Source of the DNA: an uncultured Nitrosospira sp.
GTDB lineage: Bacteria > Nitrospirota > Nitrospiria > Nitrospirales > Nitrospiraceae
Direction of reading: 5' to 3'
DNA: 48,790 nucleotides
Assembly: GCA_900696515.1 (NCBI GenBank)
Contig: CAADGK010000114.1
Location: 1-48,790, forward strand
The notes beneath the pieces are model-generated. The model had not been told where the DNA came from. It did not search any database and saw nothing but the letters and a program-made list of their open reading frames with translations. Shown piece by piece: positions 36,549 through 44,703 of the stretch (within the stretch, counting starts at the first letter, position 1; the number at the start of each line of letters is the position of its first letter). The position numbers were made by a program, and so were the translations under genes.

Positions 36549-37532
36549 ATGACCGAACAATCCCTGCCAAAACATCAGGTGTTCGTAATCTACGGCAGAG
36601 ATCAACTTGCTCATGAACATCTAGCAAGGTTCATCGAAGCCCTAGGGTTGGAAGAGTTAGCGTTTGAGCGTATTTCGAATCAATTGGGCCCAGCTCCCTT
36701 CATAGCGGATATCGTTACCACCTCGATCGAACAGGCGGACGCGGTCATTGTCTTGTTTACGCCTGACGAACATGCTGCTCTCTTTGGAAAGAAGGATGAG
36801 GCAAATCAAAGCGAATCTGAGAGGTACCTCATCGATGAAGAGGGCGGTACCCGCTGGCAAGCGCGCCCGAACGTGCTTTTTGAGGCAGGCGTGGCCTATG
36901 GTACGAAGCCAGAGAAAACAGTACTTGTAACGATTGGAACAGATGTACGTCTGTTCTCGGATATGGGCGGCAAACATTTTGTGCAGCTTGCTGAAGAAGG
37001 AGGCAAGAGAAAACTTCGGAGTAGGTTAGAAGCAATCCTTGGGCCTCTTAAGCCTGAGCGTGACGACTGGGAAACGCCTGAGGTATCTGGGGACTTTGCT
37101 AGGTGCCTGAGACCGCGATGGGGGTTCTATGACGAGATCGGTAAACTTGAAAGTCATTTGCGGTTCCGATCCATTAGAGAATGCACCTTATTAGATATTG
37201 TTGCCGAGATAGCATGGCTCGATGTGAAGAAAGACTGGAGGGTCTTACGGGAAACCGATTTCATTACGGCCATAGGCCAGCGATTTGGGAAAACCGTCGC
37301 GAACGAGTCTTACTGGTGGTTGATCGTCTATGGGTTCTTCCAATTTAGTGGAGTGGATGTTTGGTTCGAGGATGGGAAGGGCGAGCCAAGATGGACGGAC
37401 TCGATCAATTATGCGCGATGGACGGAACGAGCCTTTGCATTAATTGAGAGATGCAGGGCCAGGCCTCGTCCGAGCCTGGGCCAATCGCCTACCACGGTAT
37501 TCTCTAAGTCAAGATCAAAAACGAAGCCTTAA
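36549..37532 (+). CDS. Cap12/Pycsar-type TIR protein with unrecognised C-terminal domain
   Basis: 327 residues with a GAAGG ribosome site 9 bp upstream. Residues 10-165 fit the TIR family of CBASS Cap12 and Pycsar effectors: HQVFVIYGRDQLAHEHLARF, FERISNQLGP, ADAVIVLFTPDEHAALFG, then RPNVLFEAGVAYGTKPEKTV with the conserved E near residue 112, and VRLFSDMGGKHFVQL. These cleave NAD when activated by a nucleotide second messenger. About residues 185-310 (FYDEIGKLESHLRF ... WWLIVYGFFQFSGVDVWF) form a domain I do not recognise. No cyclase or CD-NTase gene lies in the window, so the activating ligand would come from elsewhere or be of another kind. Confidence 0.78.
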   Translation: MTEQSLPKHQVFVIYGRDQLAHEHLARFIEALGLEELAFERISNQLGPAPFIADIVTTSIEQADAVIVLFTPDEHAALFGKKDEANQSESERYLIDEEGGTRWQARPNVLFEAGVAYGTKPEKTVLVTIGTDVRLFSDMGGKHFVQLAEEGGKRKLRSRLEAILGPLKPERDDWETPEVSGDFARCLRPRWGFYDEIGKLESHLRFRSIRECTLLDIVAEIAWLDVKKDWRVLRETDFITAIGQRFGKTVANESYWWLIVYGFFQFSGVDVWFEDGKGEPRWTDSINYARWTERAFALIERCRARPRPSLGQSPTTVFSKSRSKTKP

Positions 37533-37735
37533 GAGCTAAATCACTACAGTGTGGCCGAATTAGATAGAGAAGGAACGTGCATTGGTGAGGGGAGCTGTGG
37601 AAGTAACGTTCCGGTGAAGCTCAGGTTGGGTTTATGAAATCATCTGTGTACGCTGTTTAAGCGGACTTGAGAACCAATGAGTGACAAGTTACGAGTTGGG
37701 ATACAGCGAATCAAATCCAACTTATAGGAACTACC

Positions 37736-39061
37736 ATGCTGCCCTTGTGTTTTGTGCTTATGCCGTTTGGAAAGAAGCCGGCTGCTGAGGGCCGGTTGGT
37801 GGACTTCGATGCTGTCTACGACCAGCTCATCCAGCCGGCGATAGTGGCTGCCGGACTTGAGCCGTTACGGGCTGATGAGGAAATGACCGGTGGTGTCATC
37901 CACAAACCCATGTATGAGCGGTTGATCCTCTGTGAGTACGCGATCGCTGATCTCACTACGGCGAATGCCAATGTCTTTTACGAATTGGGATTACGCCATG
38001 CCATTCGACCGGCCAGCACCGTGCTGCTATTTGCCCACGGCCTAGGGCAGCTTCCATTTGATGTAGCGCCGCTCCGCGCCGTTCCTTATCAACTCGGCGC
38101 TGACGGCAAGCCATCAGCGAACCATACGGACCTGAAGTCGTTGACCACAAAGTTGCATGATGCGCGCAAGATGATGACGGACAGCCCAGTCTTCCAGTTG
38201 GTAGAAGGTTTCCCCGAAATCAAGCGGCTGAAGACCGACGTGTTTCGAGATCGGGTTCACTATTCCGACGGGCTTCGCCAGAAACTGACACAGGCCCGCA
38301 GGGAAGGAATCGATGCGGTACGGGCTGTCGAACAGGAACTCGGGGCAGTGCACGATGCGGAAGCGGGAGTGGTGATCGATCTGTTTCTCTCCTACCGGGC
38401 CGTGAAGGGATGGGAGGACATGAGCGCGCTGGTGCAGAAGATGTCCTCCCCATTGGCTGCCACCGTGCTGGTGCAAGAGCAGTTGGGATTGGCATTGAAT
38501 CGGGCTGGTCGGGGAGTAGAGGCGGAGCGAGTGTTGCTCGATCTGCTGGCCAACCGTGGGCCCAGCAGCGAAACCTATGGCATTCTCGGGCGTGTCTATA
38601 AAGACCGATGGGACGCGGCTCTCAAACTCGGTGAAAAGGTACTTGCACGCGGCCTACTGGACAAAGCCATTGAGGCCTACCTCAAGGGTTTTGAAGCAGA
38701 TTGGCGCGATGCCTATCCCGGAGTTAACGCCGTGACCTTGATGGAGATTAAAGATCCTCCGGATCCGCGACGTGCGCGACTCATTCCAATCGTCTCGTAC
38801 GCCGTGGAACGACGCATCGCTTCGGGCAAGCCAGACTATTGGGACCACGCGACGCTTCTTGAATTGGCCGTGCTTGCCAACGAACAACAGAAGGCTGAGG
38901 CAGCGCTGGCCGATGCGTTGGCCGCCGTGCGAGAAGCTTGGGAGCCGGAGACAACGGCGAGAAATCTCAGGCTGATTCGTGAAGCCCGTGAGCGGCGAAA
39001 CGAACGCATTGAATGGCCAATCGAGATCGAGAACGAACTGGGGCGTCGCTCGAAGCAGTGA
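37736..39061 (+). CDS. Deoxyribosyltransferase-like domain with TPR-S / TRAFs-binding-type module
   Basis: 441 residues preceded by TAGGAA. The N-terminal 150 residues are a nucleoside deoxyribosyltransferase/TIR-related fold: CFVLMPFGKK, FDAVYDQLIQPAIVAAGLEP, MYERLILCEYAIADLT, NANVFYELGLRHA with the catalytic-position Glu, and VLLFAHGLGQLPFDV. The C-terminal half is a helical tetratricopeptide-like unit of the TRAFs-binding type: ETYGILGRVYKDRWDAAL, KAIEAYLKGFEADWRDAY, PGVNAVTLM. It is the same kind of module as in the CHAT protein about 8 kb upstream. Likely a nucleotide-targeting effector controlled by a peptide or protein contact. The 203 bp before it hold no supported gene. Confidence 0.75.
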   Translation: MLPLCFVLMPFGKKPAAEGRLVDFDAVYDQLIQPAIVAAGLEPLRADEEMTGGVIHKPMYERLILCEYAIADLTTANANVFYELGLRHAIRPASTVLLFAHGLGQLPFDVAPLRAVPYQLGADGKPSANHTDLKSLTTKLHDARKMMTDSPVFQLVEGFPEIKRLKTDVFRDRVHYSDGLRQKLTQARREGIDAVRAVEQELGAVHDAEAGVVIDLFLSYRAVKGWEDMSALVQKMSSPLAATVLVQEQLGLALNRAGRGVEAERVLLDLLANRGPSSETYGILGRVYKDRWDAALKLGEKVLARGLLDKAIEAYLKGFEADWRDAYPGVNAVTLMEIKDPPDPRRARLIPIVSYAVERRIASGKPDYWDHATLLELAVLANEQQKAEAALADALAAVREAWEPETTARNLRLIREARERRNERIEWPIEIENELGRRSKQ

Positions 39062-39268
39062 GGCTTGGAGCGATCTCCCCATGGCTACTCTCCGGGTAGA
39101 GGTTACGAGGGTGTGGAATAGGATGTTCATCACACGATGAAAATATTCCTGGGGTTTTCATGGCCAACTCATAGCGAAGAGCTTTGTTGAAGAAACGCTT
39201 TGAGTAGTTGACGTGTAAGACGCTTTTTATCAAATGCGGAAAGAGCAGCACCTGAGCCCATCCCCACT

Positions 39269-42200
39269 ATGAAAATATTTATTTCTTATGCTCGGGCCGA
39301 TGACGAGAGGTTTGCGTGCGATCTCTATCACCTGCTTCAGGAAAATGATTTTGACGTTTGGTGGGACAAGGAAAAAATGGAGAGTCGTGGGTTGACCTTC
39401 CATCAGGAGATCCGCGATGCAATAGCCGAAACAGACCGCGTGCTTGTAGTTGTGGGTCCTGCTGCTCTCGCGTCTTTCTACGTAAGAAAAGAATGGGAGC
39501 ATGCACTATTGTATGCGAAAGCTGTCACTGCAATTTTAAGGGTCGGAGAGTATGAGCAAATACCGTTGGAACTTCGTAAGTATCACGCAGTAAATTTTAC
39601 GGAAGAATCACCTTGGGATTCCTCCGTGGAGGAGCTTCTTCGGATTCTTCGCACGCCGGTGCAGCCTTTGGGACCTATCCTCACGTCCATGCCGTCGCTA
39701 CCACCGCATTTCCTGCCTCTGTTTGAGCTATTGCAAAGATTGCGAGATAGAATTCTGACTGACGTTCGGGAGGGGAGCCTAGTCGATGGAGATAACAGAG
39801 TTACAGGAATATGCGGGATCGGTGGGGTTGGTAAGACATCATTAGCAATTGCTATTGCACGGTCCGTTGAAGTCCGACGAGCATTCAAGGATGGCATTAT
39901 TTGGCTCAATGTTGGGCCTGAGGCCAATGCTGGCACTCTTCTGCGTCGGATCGGGGTGGCGCTAGATGATTTACCGTATCACTATGCGGATGTTGAAACG
40001 GGGCATGCTCGCCTAATCCAGATTCTTCAGGAGAAAACATGCCTTATAGTTATGGATAACGTATGGGAAATGAGGAATGTTGCCCAAATTCGAAGTGCTC
40101 TCGGGACGCGCGCTAGATTGCTTCTTACGACGAGGAACGCAGGGGTGCTAACTAGCCTGGGGATCCAGCCTTCTGAAATAGACGCATTCGGAAAGTACGA
40201 TTCTTTGGCGCTGCTTTCTTTGTGGGCCGATCAGATGATTGAAGAGCTGCCGTCGGTGGCTGGAGTCATCGCTACACGTGTTGGAAACCTTCCACTGGCT
40301 CTCGCCTTGTGTGGAGCGTTATATCGAGACGGGCTCGATTGGCAGGCCATTATTGAACTACTCGACACAGCGAATATGGAGGCTGTTGCCCGTGAATTTC
40401 CTGACTACCCTCACCCAGACGTATTCCGAGCGTTTCAGGTAAGCTTCGAACAACTTACCCTCCGCGCACCGCGCAGTGCAGCGCGTTATCGCGAGTTGGT
40501 GATATTTACAAAGGGCCCTGTGCCCACCACCGAGGCTATCTCGATACTCTGGAACCAGACGGCCCAGCTATCCGCAGCCGAATGTGAGCGCATCCTAATC
40601 GATTTATCACAACGGGCAATGGTTAGAGTTCGGAAGGAAATCGGACAGGTTTCTATCGAATTGCATCCGCTGCTGCAAGACTTTATCTGTTCCCTGGTCA
40701 AGGAGGGCACTGCCAAACTGCATGCGCACCTCGTGGAAGGATGTAAGGCGAAGTATCCCGATGGCTGGTATGCATGTGGTGTGGAACCATATCTTGTGCA
40801 AAAGCTGCCGTATCACATGAAGGCGGCAGGGTGCATGGCTGACCTGCGAGCTTTGTTGAAGGACCAGCGGTGGCTCGCTTCAAAAATCCACAGAAGAGGT
40901 GTTGTTGAAACGGTTTCAGATTTTTCGCTCACCACAGGCGATCAGGAATTGGATGGTTTGAGTAGGGTACTTGAGTTGAGCGCAACGCAGCTAGAGCGTG
41001 ACAGTGGACAGCTTGTGCCGCACGTGTGGGCGCGGATGATTCGATCGGTCGAAGCAGAGATCGTCGGTTTACGGGACGAATTTGTTGAGGCGTCAGCGGG
41101 GCCATGGCTTAGGACACTTCGACCGAGCTTTGAACCGGTTGATGGTCCATTATGCTGGAGCATCACCCTTGAAGAGCATCCCTTCTCATTAGCTGTAAGC
41201 AAGGACGGAAAGACTGCTTATCTTGGCGGGAAAAATTCTATAGCCGTAGTGGATATCAGTCAGCGACGCAAGATTGAAAATTTAACTGGATCGCAAGGTT
41301 CCGTCTATGCTCTTTCGATTTCTCCTGATGGGAAATGGCTCGCCTCAGGTACAAGCGAAGGGGATATAAGAGTATGGGATTTGGAGCAAAACCGAATGTC
41401 TTTTTGGGTGACAGTCTATTCCACTGGAACAGTAAAGGACCAAGTGGGTGGAATCTCGTGGTTCCCTGATTCCAAACACATCGCTACGGGCTCTATTCTT
41501 GGAGGAGGTCTGGCTGTATGGAATGTGTCAACCCTAGGACAAGGAGCTCTCTGTCGAATGGAGCCACGAGGATCCACGCTGCATGCTCTCTCACAGCTTT
41601 TGGATGGCCCGAGTTCTAAAGAGAACCCAATATTGTGCGTAAGAAAAGCACATGAGGGCTACGTGAACGCCCTCGCTGTAGCGCATGACGGAAAGCGTAT
41701 TGTTTCTGCTGGTTCTGACGGCAAGGTAAAAATCTGGGACGCTTCTAGAGTAGGCGGGGGAGGGGTATCTGAAGCTGTTGGAGTCGAATTACCTCTGGTG
41801 GATTCAATTGCTTGTGGCTCTGGAAGCATTAGTGCTGTGGCGCTTTCAGAAGACAGCCATATGTTATTTGGGGGCTCCAGCGATGGAAAGGTCCGAGTTT
41901 GGGATTTCGATCGTGGAGTTTCTAGTGAGCTTGGTGAGGGCAAATGGAGAGTCACGGAGATTCTCCTTGCACGCAAGCAAGGCAGAGTGATCTCCGGCGG
42001 AGCTGACTCAATAATTCGTCTCTACGGACTGAAGGAAGAAGAAGCGCAAGTTGATCTTCAAGGTCATGGAGCCAGCATTACATCGATTGCTCAGTTGGGA
42101 GAAAGTAGTCAGATCTTGAGTTGTTCTGGTGATATGACCTTAAAGTTGTGGGATCTGAAAAATGCAAAACCCAATAGCTTATTCCATAGACATAAAGCGG

Positions 42201-43069
42201 AGGTCATATGTGTGACCCTTTCTGATAATGAAGGTGCGTGCCTTACCGTCTCTAGAGACGGAGAAGTGATAAGGTGGTCTCTCAGTGATATGACTGTTAT
42301 TGAAAGATATGGGGGGCATGATTTCTGGGTTTCTAAAGGAAAGGTTTTGGAGAGCGAGTGTGTAACGGTATCGGCGACATCAAACGGGAAAACGGCCTTC
42401 GCAGGCAACGATGATGGGTCAATTGTGAAGTGGAGACTGGACAAGTCTAGGCCCTCCGTATTAATCCGGCCACCTGATCCTAGGAGACAACAATTTGAGG
42501 AGAGATGCAAACACTCTCCTCAGGCGTTTAACGCGAGCTTGTTCAATGGAACATATGACAAACTAGTAACTAGGTTATCAAGTGCTGTATGTAAAATTGC
42601 GGTGTCCGGAGATGGACGGTGGCTGGCTTGGTCTGAGCGCGATGGTTCCTTTAAAGTTCTTGAATTAGGATGGATTAAGATCGGGCTTGTTGATTTGGCC
42701 TCGAGCATTGATGGAACTGTGTCAGCACTGGCATTCAGTCCTGATAGTCGTAGTCTTATAATTGCGATGGCTAGCGGTATCATTAAGGTATGGAACATGA
42801 GGGCTAGTAAGTGGATGGAGCCATGCCAAGAGGTGTTAAAGTGCCCCACTGCCGTAGCGATGTCTCCGGATTTAAGATGTGCAGTGGCGGGTGACCATGA
42901 AGGTCGTGTTGCAGTCTGGGGACTAGGGCGAGAGAATCCTGTTGCCACTCTAGTTCTAGAAAACTCTGTGAAATGTTTAGCAATCTCCCAGCTCAGCAAT
43001 TGCATAGTTGTAGGAGATGCTGCGGGGAATGTGCATTTCTTGCGTTTAGAAGGAGCCCCTGGATGGTAG
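39269..43069 (+). CDS. TIR - NB-ARC - WD40 NLR-like protein
   Basis: 1266 residues, with the architecture of eukaryotic NLR and Apaf-1 proteins. Residues 1-125 are TIR (MKIFISYARADDERFACDLY, DVWWDKEKMESRG, VLVVVGPAALASFYVRKEWE). Residues about 150-520 are an NB-ARC STAND ATPase: Walker A GIGGVGKTSLA near 183, CLIVMDNVWE near 257, ARLLLTTRN near 284, and GNLPLALALCGALYRDG. From about 640 to the end come WD40 repeats, seen as SPDGKWLASGTSEGDIRVWD, HDGKRIVSAGSDGKVKIWD, LWDLKNAKP and SPDSRSLIIAMASGIIKVWN, probably two propellers. WD40 sensing of a phage product is expected to open the ATPase and assemble TIR domains for NAD cleavage. It ends the array; the region after it is IS debris. Confidence 0.88.
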   Translation: MKIFISYARADDERFACDLYHLLQENDFDVWWDKEKMESRGLTFHQEIRDAIAETDRVLVVVGPAALASFYVRKEWEHALLYAKAVTAILRVGEYEQIPLELRKYHAVNFTEESPWDSSVEELLRILRTPVQPLGPILTSMPSLPPHFLPLFELLQRLRDRILTDVREGSLVDGDNRVTGICGIGGVGKTSLAIAIARSVEVRRAFKDGIIWLNVGPEANAGTLLRRIGVALDDLPYHYADVETGHARLIQILQEKTCLIVMDNVWEMRNVAQIRSALGTRARLLLTTRNAGVLTSLGIQPSEIDAFGKYDSLALLSLWADQMIEELPSVAGVIATRVGNLPLALALCGALYRDGLDWQAIIELLDTANMEAVAREFPDYPHPDVFRAFQVSFEQLTLRAPRSAARYRELVIFTKGPVPTTEAISILWNQTAQLSAAECERILIDLSQRAMVRVRKEIGQVSIELHPLLQDFICSLVKEGTAKLHAHLVEGCKAKYPDGWYACGVEPYLVQKLPYHMKAAGCMADLRALLKDQRWLASKIHRRGVVETVSDFSLTTGDQELDGLSRVLELSATQLERDSGQLVPHVWARMIRSVEAEIVGLRDEFVEASAGPWLRTLRPSFEPVDGPLCWSITLEEHPFSLAVSKDGKTAYLGGKNSIAVVDISQRRKIENLTGSQGSVYALSISPDGKWLASGTSEGDIRVWDLEQNRMSFWVTVYSTGTVKDQVGGISWFPDSKHIATGSILGGGLAVWNVSTLGQGALCRMEPRGSTLHALSQLLDGPSSKENPILCVRKAHEGYVNALAVAHDGKRIVSAGSDGKVKIWDASRVGGGGVSEAVGVELPLVDSIACGSGSISAVALSEDSHMLFGGSSDGKVRVWDFDRGVSSELGEGKWRVTEILLARKQGRVISGGADSIIRLYGLKEEEAQVDLQGHGASITSIAQLGESSQILSCSGDMTLKLWDLKNAKPNSLFHRHKAEVICVTLSDNEGACLTVSRDGEVIRWSLSDMTVIERYGGHDFWVSKGKVLESECVTVSATSNGKTAFAGNDDGSIVKWRLDKSRPSVLIRPPDPRRQQFEERCKHSPQAFNASLFNGTYDKLVTRLSSAVCKIAVSGDGRWLAWSERDGSFKVLELGWIKIGLVDLASSIDGTVSALAFSPDSRSLIIAMASGIIKVWNMRASKWMEPCQEVLKCPTAVAMSPDLRCAVAGDHEGRVAVWGLGRENPVATLVLENSVKCLAISQLSNCIVVGDAAGNVHFLRLEGAPGW

Positions 43070-43108
43070 CGATACCCTCAAACTTCATTGATTGATAGAA
43101 GCAGCTAA

Positions 43109-43206
43109 GGAAGGTCTGATTAATTCAGGATTTTGATCAGTCGGCGTCTAAAACACAGGGAATCTAACTCAGCGCTGCCTGGAACTTCGAATTAATCAGA
43201 CCTTCC
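43109..43206. mobile_element. 98-bp IS5-type MITE with CTAA target duplication
   Basis: GGAAGGTCTGATTAATTC at 43109-43126 is perfectly inverted at 43189-43206. Both sides are flanked by CTAA (43105-43108 and 43207-43210), a YTAR target duplication of the IS5 group. The ends share their first 12 bases with the IS5 left end at 28797, so that family could mobilise it. No coding frame is inside. Confidence 0.85.
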
Positions 43207-43270
43207 CTAAGAGATTGCGATGTGTCTTCGTTTCGACCTTCACCAGACTTGCCTAGTTGGCCCAGTGTTC

Positions 43271-43403
43271 TTAACGAGAGCAGACGACTTCTTCGGCGAT
43301 CGGTTGTTCCTGACGTTGTGCGACGAACTTGCTTGGGATTAGGTACCCAAGCGAGCTGTGAGGTCGACGCTGATTATAGTCCACGCGCCAGGCTTCAATG
43401 ATT
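43271..43403 (-). pseudogene. IS3-family OrfB C-terminal remnant
   Basis: On the minus strand the frame reads IIEAWRVDYNQRRPHSSLGY, LIPSKFVAQRQEQ and a stop at 43271-43273, the standard C-terminus of IS3-family integrases. Upstream of it the homology ends at the 26-mer IS-end-like sequence, so everything from the left end to this point was deleted. The element is dead. Confidence 0.75.
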
Positions 43404-43429
43404 GTAAGCTCCCCGGTCAAGGAGACACT
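43404..43429. repeat. IS-end-like 26-mer, inverted copy of 25498-25523
   Basis: This stretch reads GTAAGCTCCCCGGTCAAGGA then GACACT and matches the complement of 25498-25523 at 24 of 26 bases. It directly adjoins the IS3 OrfB tail, which suggests an internally deleted IS3 element whose left end is fused to its transposase tail. Confidence 0.5.
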
Positions 43430-43541
43430 GCCAAGGGGAAACTTCTCGCTTCTCGACGTTGGCCTTTTTCTGGGACGTCTACTGCCAATGTCGATGCATT
43501 TTTTCGATCTGGCGAGAGGAGTTGATGTGTTTAAGCCTGAT

Positions 43542-43687
43542 GCAAGTACTTGAAATCTCGTTGCTGGAATGGACTTCCACAGATTTTGCGAAATTCACGC
43601 AAGCTATTGAATACAAATGTAGTTTTGCAGGCAAGAACGGCCCTTTTAAGGCGAGGGTCCTGGGTTCGAATCCCAGCCGACTCACCA
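43542..43687 (+). repeat. 146-bp direct repeat, left copy, ending in a tRNA 3'-end-like sequence
   Basis: The copy at 48585-48730 has the same length and is strongly similar throughout, most of all in the last 50 bases. Its end reads like a tRNA 3' half: CTTTTAA as anticodon loop, a T-arm CTGGGTTCGAATCCCAG, acceptor strand CCGACTC and ACCA. No matching 5' acceptor GAGTCGG or D-arm lies upstream, so it is not a complete tRNA gene. This is what attachment sites look like when elements integrate into tRNA genes. Confidence 0.75.
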
Positions 43688-43970
43688 AATCAAGCACTTA
43701 CGAGTTTTGCCACTTCCACAGGACTGCCAGTGGCAGTAAAAAACGTGTTTTTGTTGGGCTAATTCGACTGTTCCGAGGCGAGGGCCCCCGGCTCAGTACA
43801 TTCACTACTGTGTAGCCTGTGACTAGGGCATGAAACGATTGTCCTGTCATTGCGCAGCGTGTCAGCTTCTTCACATCACTGATTTCAAGGCCGGCATTTT
43901 GCTGATCCCCATGACAAGGGTATCTTTAAGCGGTTCTATTCCCGCCAAGCTCGGCAGGACTTGCATAATC

Positions 43971-43988
43971 GCTACTAATATTGGTAGC
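43971..43988. promoter_or_regulatory. Palindrome before the first HigBA pair
   Basis: GCTACTAATATTGGTAGC is a near-perfect 18-bp palindrome (one mismatched pair) ending 20 bp before the toxin ATG. HigA-type antitoxins bind such sites to repress their own operon, so this is a good operator candidate. I could not define a convincing -35/-10 pair with it. Confidence 0.45.
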
Positions 43989-44008
43989 GTCTGTACTAGT
44001 GTGTCAAG

Positions 44009-44371
44009 ATGGATGCGTCCAAATCTGCTTCTGCGTACAAGGTCATCTTTTATCGGACGCCTCAGGGTGCTGAGCCGGTCAGGGAATGGCTACAGTCTTT
44101 GAATAGAAGTGAGCGGCTTCAGCTTGGGCAGGCGATTCAAGTGTTGCAAATGAATGGTCCTGCGCTGCCCATGCCGTATGCGTGCCCGCTGGGGAGGGGG
44201 CTCTTTGAGCTGCGGGAGAGAGTGGGAAAGGTTCGTTATCGGATTTTCTATGCGTTCGACGATGGCAGGGTCGTGGTACTTCTTCATGCGGCGATGAAGG
44301 ACCAGCGAGTACTGGCAGACGATCTCGCACTGGCTCGGCGAAGGTTGAAGGACTATTTGGAGCGGAGGTAG
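44009..44371 (+). CDS. higB: HigB-like toxin (phage Gp49-like, RelE superfamily)
   Basis: 120 residues of the Gp49-like/DUF891 branch of the RelE toxin fold: YKVIFYRTPQGAEPVREWL, LGRGLFELRERVGKVRYRIF and VVVLLHAAMKDQRVLADDLA, with the C-terminal ALARRRLKDYLERR helix. Toxins of this group cut mRNA on the ribosome. It is followed 5 bp later by an XRE antitoxin, the toxin-first order usual for HigBA. The pair probably stabilises the primase-helicase unit. Confidence 0.85.
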   Translation: MDASKSASAYKVIFYRTPQGAEPVREWLQSLNRSERLQLGQAIQVLQMNGPALPMPYACPLGRGLFELRERVGKVRYRIFYAFDDGRVVVLLHAAMKDQRVLADDLALARRRLKDYLERR

Positions 44372-44376
44372 GCGAT

Positions 44377-44703
44377 ATGAAGACCAGGAAAGTATCCAAA
44401 GCTGCTGGAAGTTCATTTGATGGTTGGTTGAATGAACAAGGTGACGTGTTCAAGGCCGAGGTGATTGCCGGGGCGATGAAACGTCAATTTGTGATGAAGC
44501 TTCGGGCGATGATGAAGGCCCAAGGCATCGGCGTGAACGCGCTGCAGAAGATGTTGGGCACAGGACCTTCTCAGGTGCAACGACTATTAGATCCCGAGGA
44601 TATCGGCATTTCGTTGAAGTCAATTGCCAAGCTGCTCGCCGTTCTTGGTATGGCCGGGCAGATTGCCGTTGAGCCAAAACCGTCGAAGAAACAGGTTGCT
44701 TGA
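44377..44703 (+). CDS. higA: HigA-like XRE antitoxin
   Basis: 108 residues with a helix-turn-helix of the XRE type (MKAQGIGVNALQKMLGTGPS, then QVQRLLDPEDIGISLKSIAK), following GGAGG 8 bp before its ATG. It should neutralise the toxin before it and repress the operon. Its TGA overlaps the TTG start of the primase-helicase gene (TTGA), so all three may be co-transcribed. Confidence 0.85.
   Translation: MKTRKVSKAAGSSFDGWLNEQGDVFKAEVIAGAMKRQFVMKLRAMMKAQGIGVNALQKMLGTGPSQVQRLLDPEDIGISLKSIAKLLAVLGMAGQIAVEPKPSKKQVA

Noticed and set aside
39138-39191. 17-codon frame MKIFLGFSWPTHSEELC before the NLR-like gene
   Set aside because: It resembles a TIR start but is too short and lacks a ribosome site; probably chance or an unprovable remnant.
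43650-43687. Complete tRNA gene
   Set aside because: The T-arm and 3' end are convincing, but no D-arm or 5' acceptor strand can be paired.
43459-43815. 118-residue open frame across the tRNA-like repeat
   Set aside because: It contains the repeat and tRNA-3'-like sequence (reads GPFKARVLGSNPSRLT), a common spurious translation of tRNA ends.
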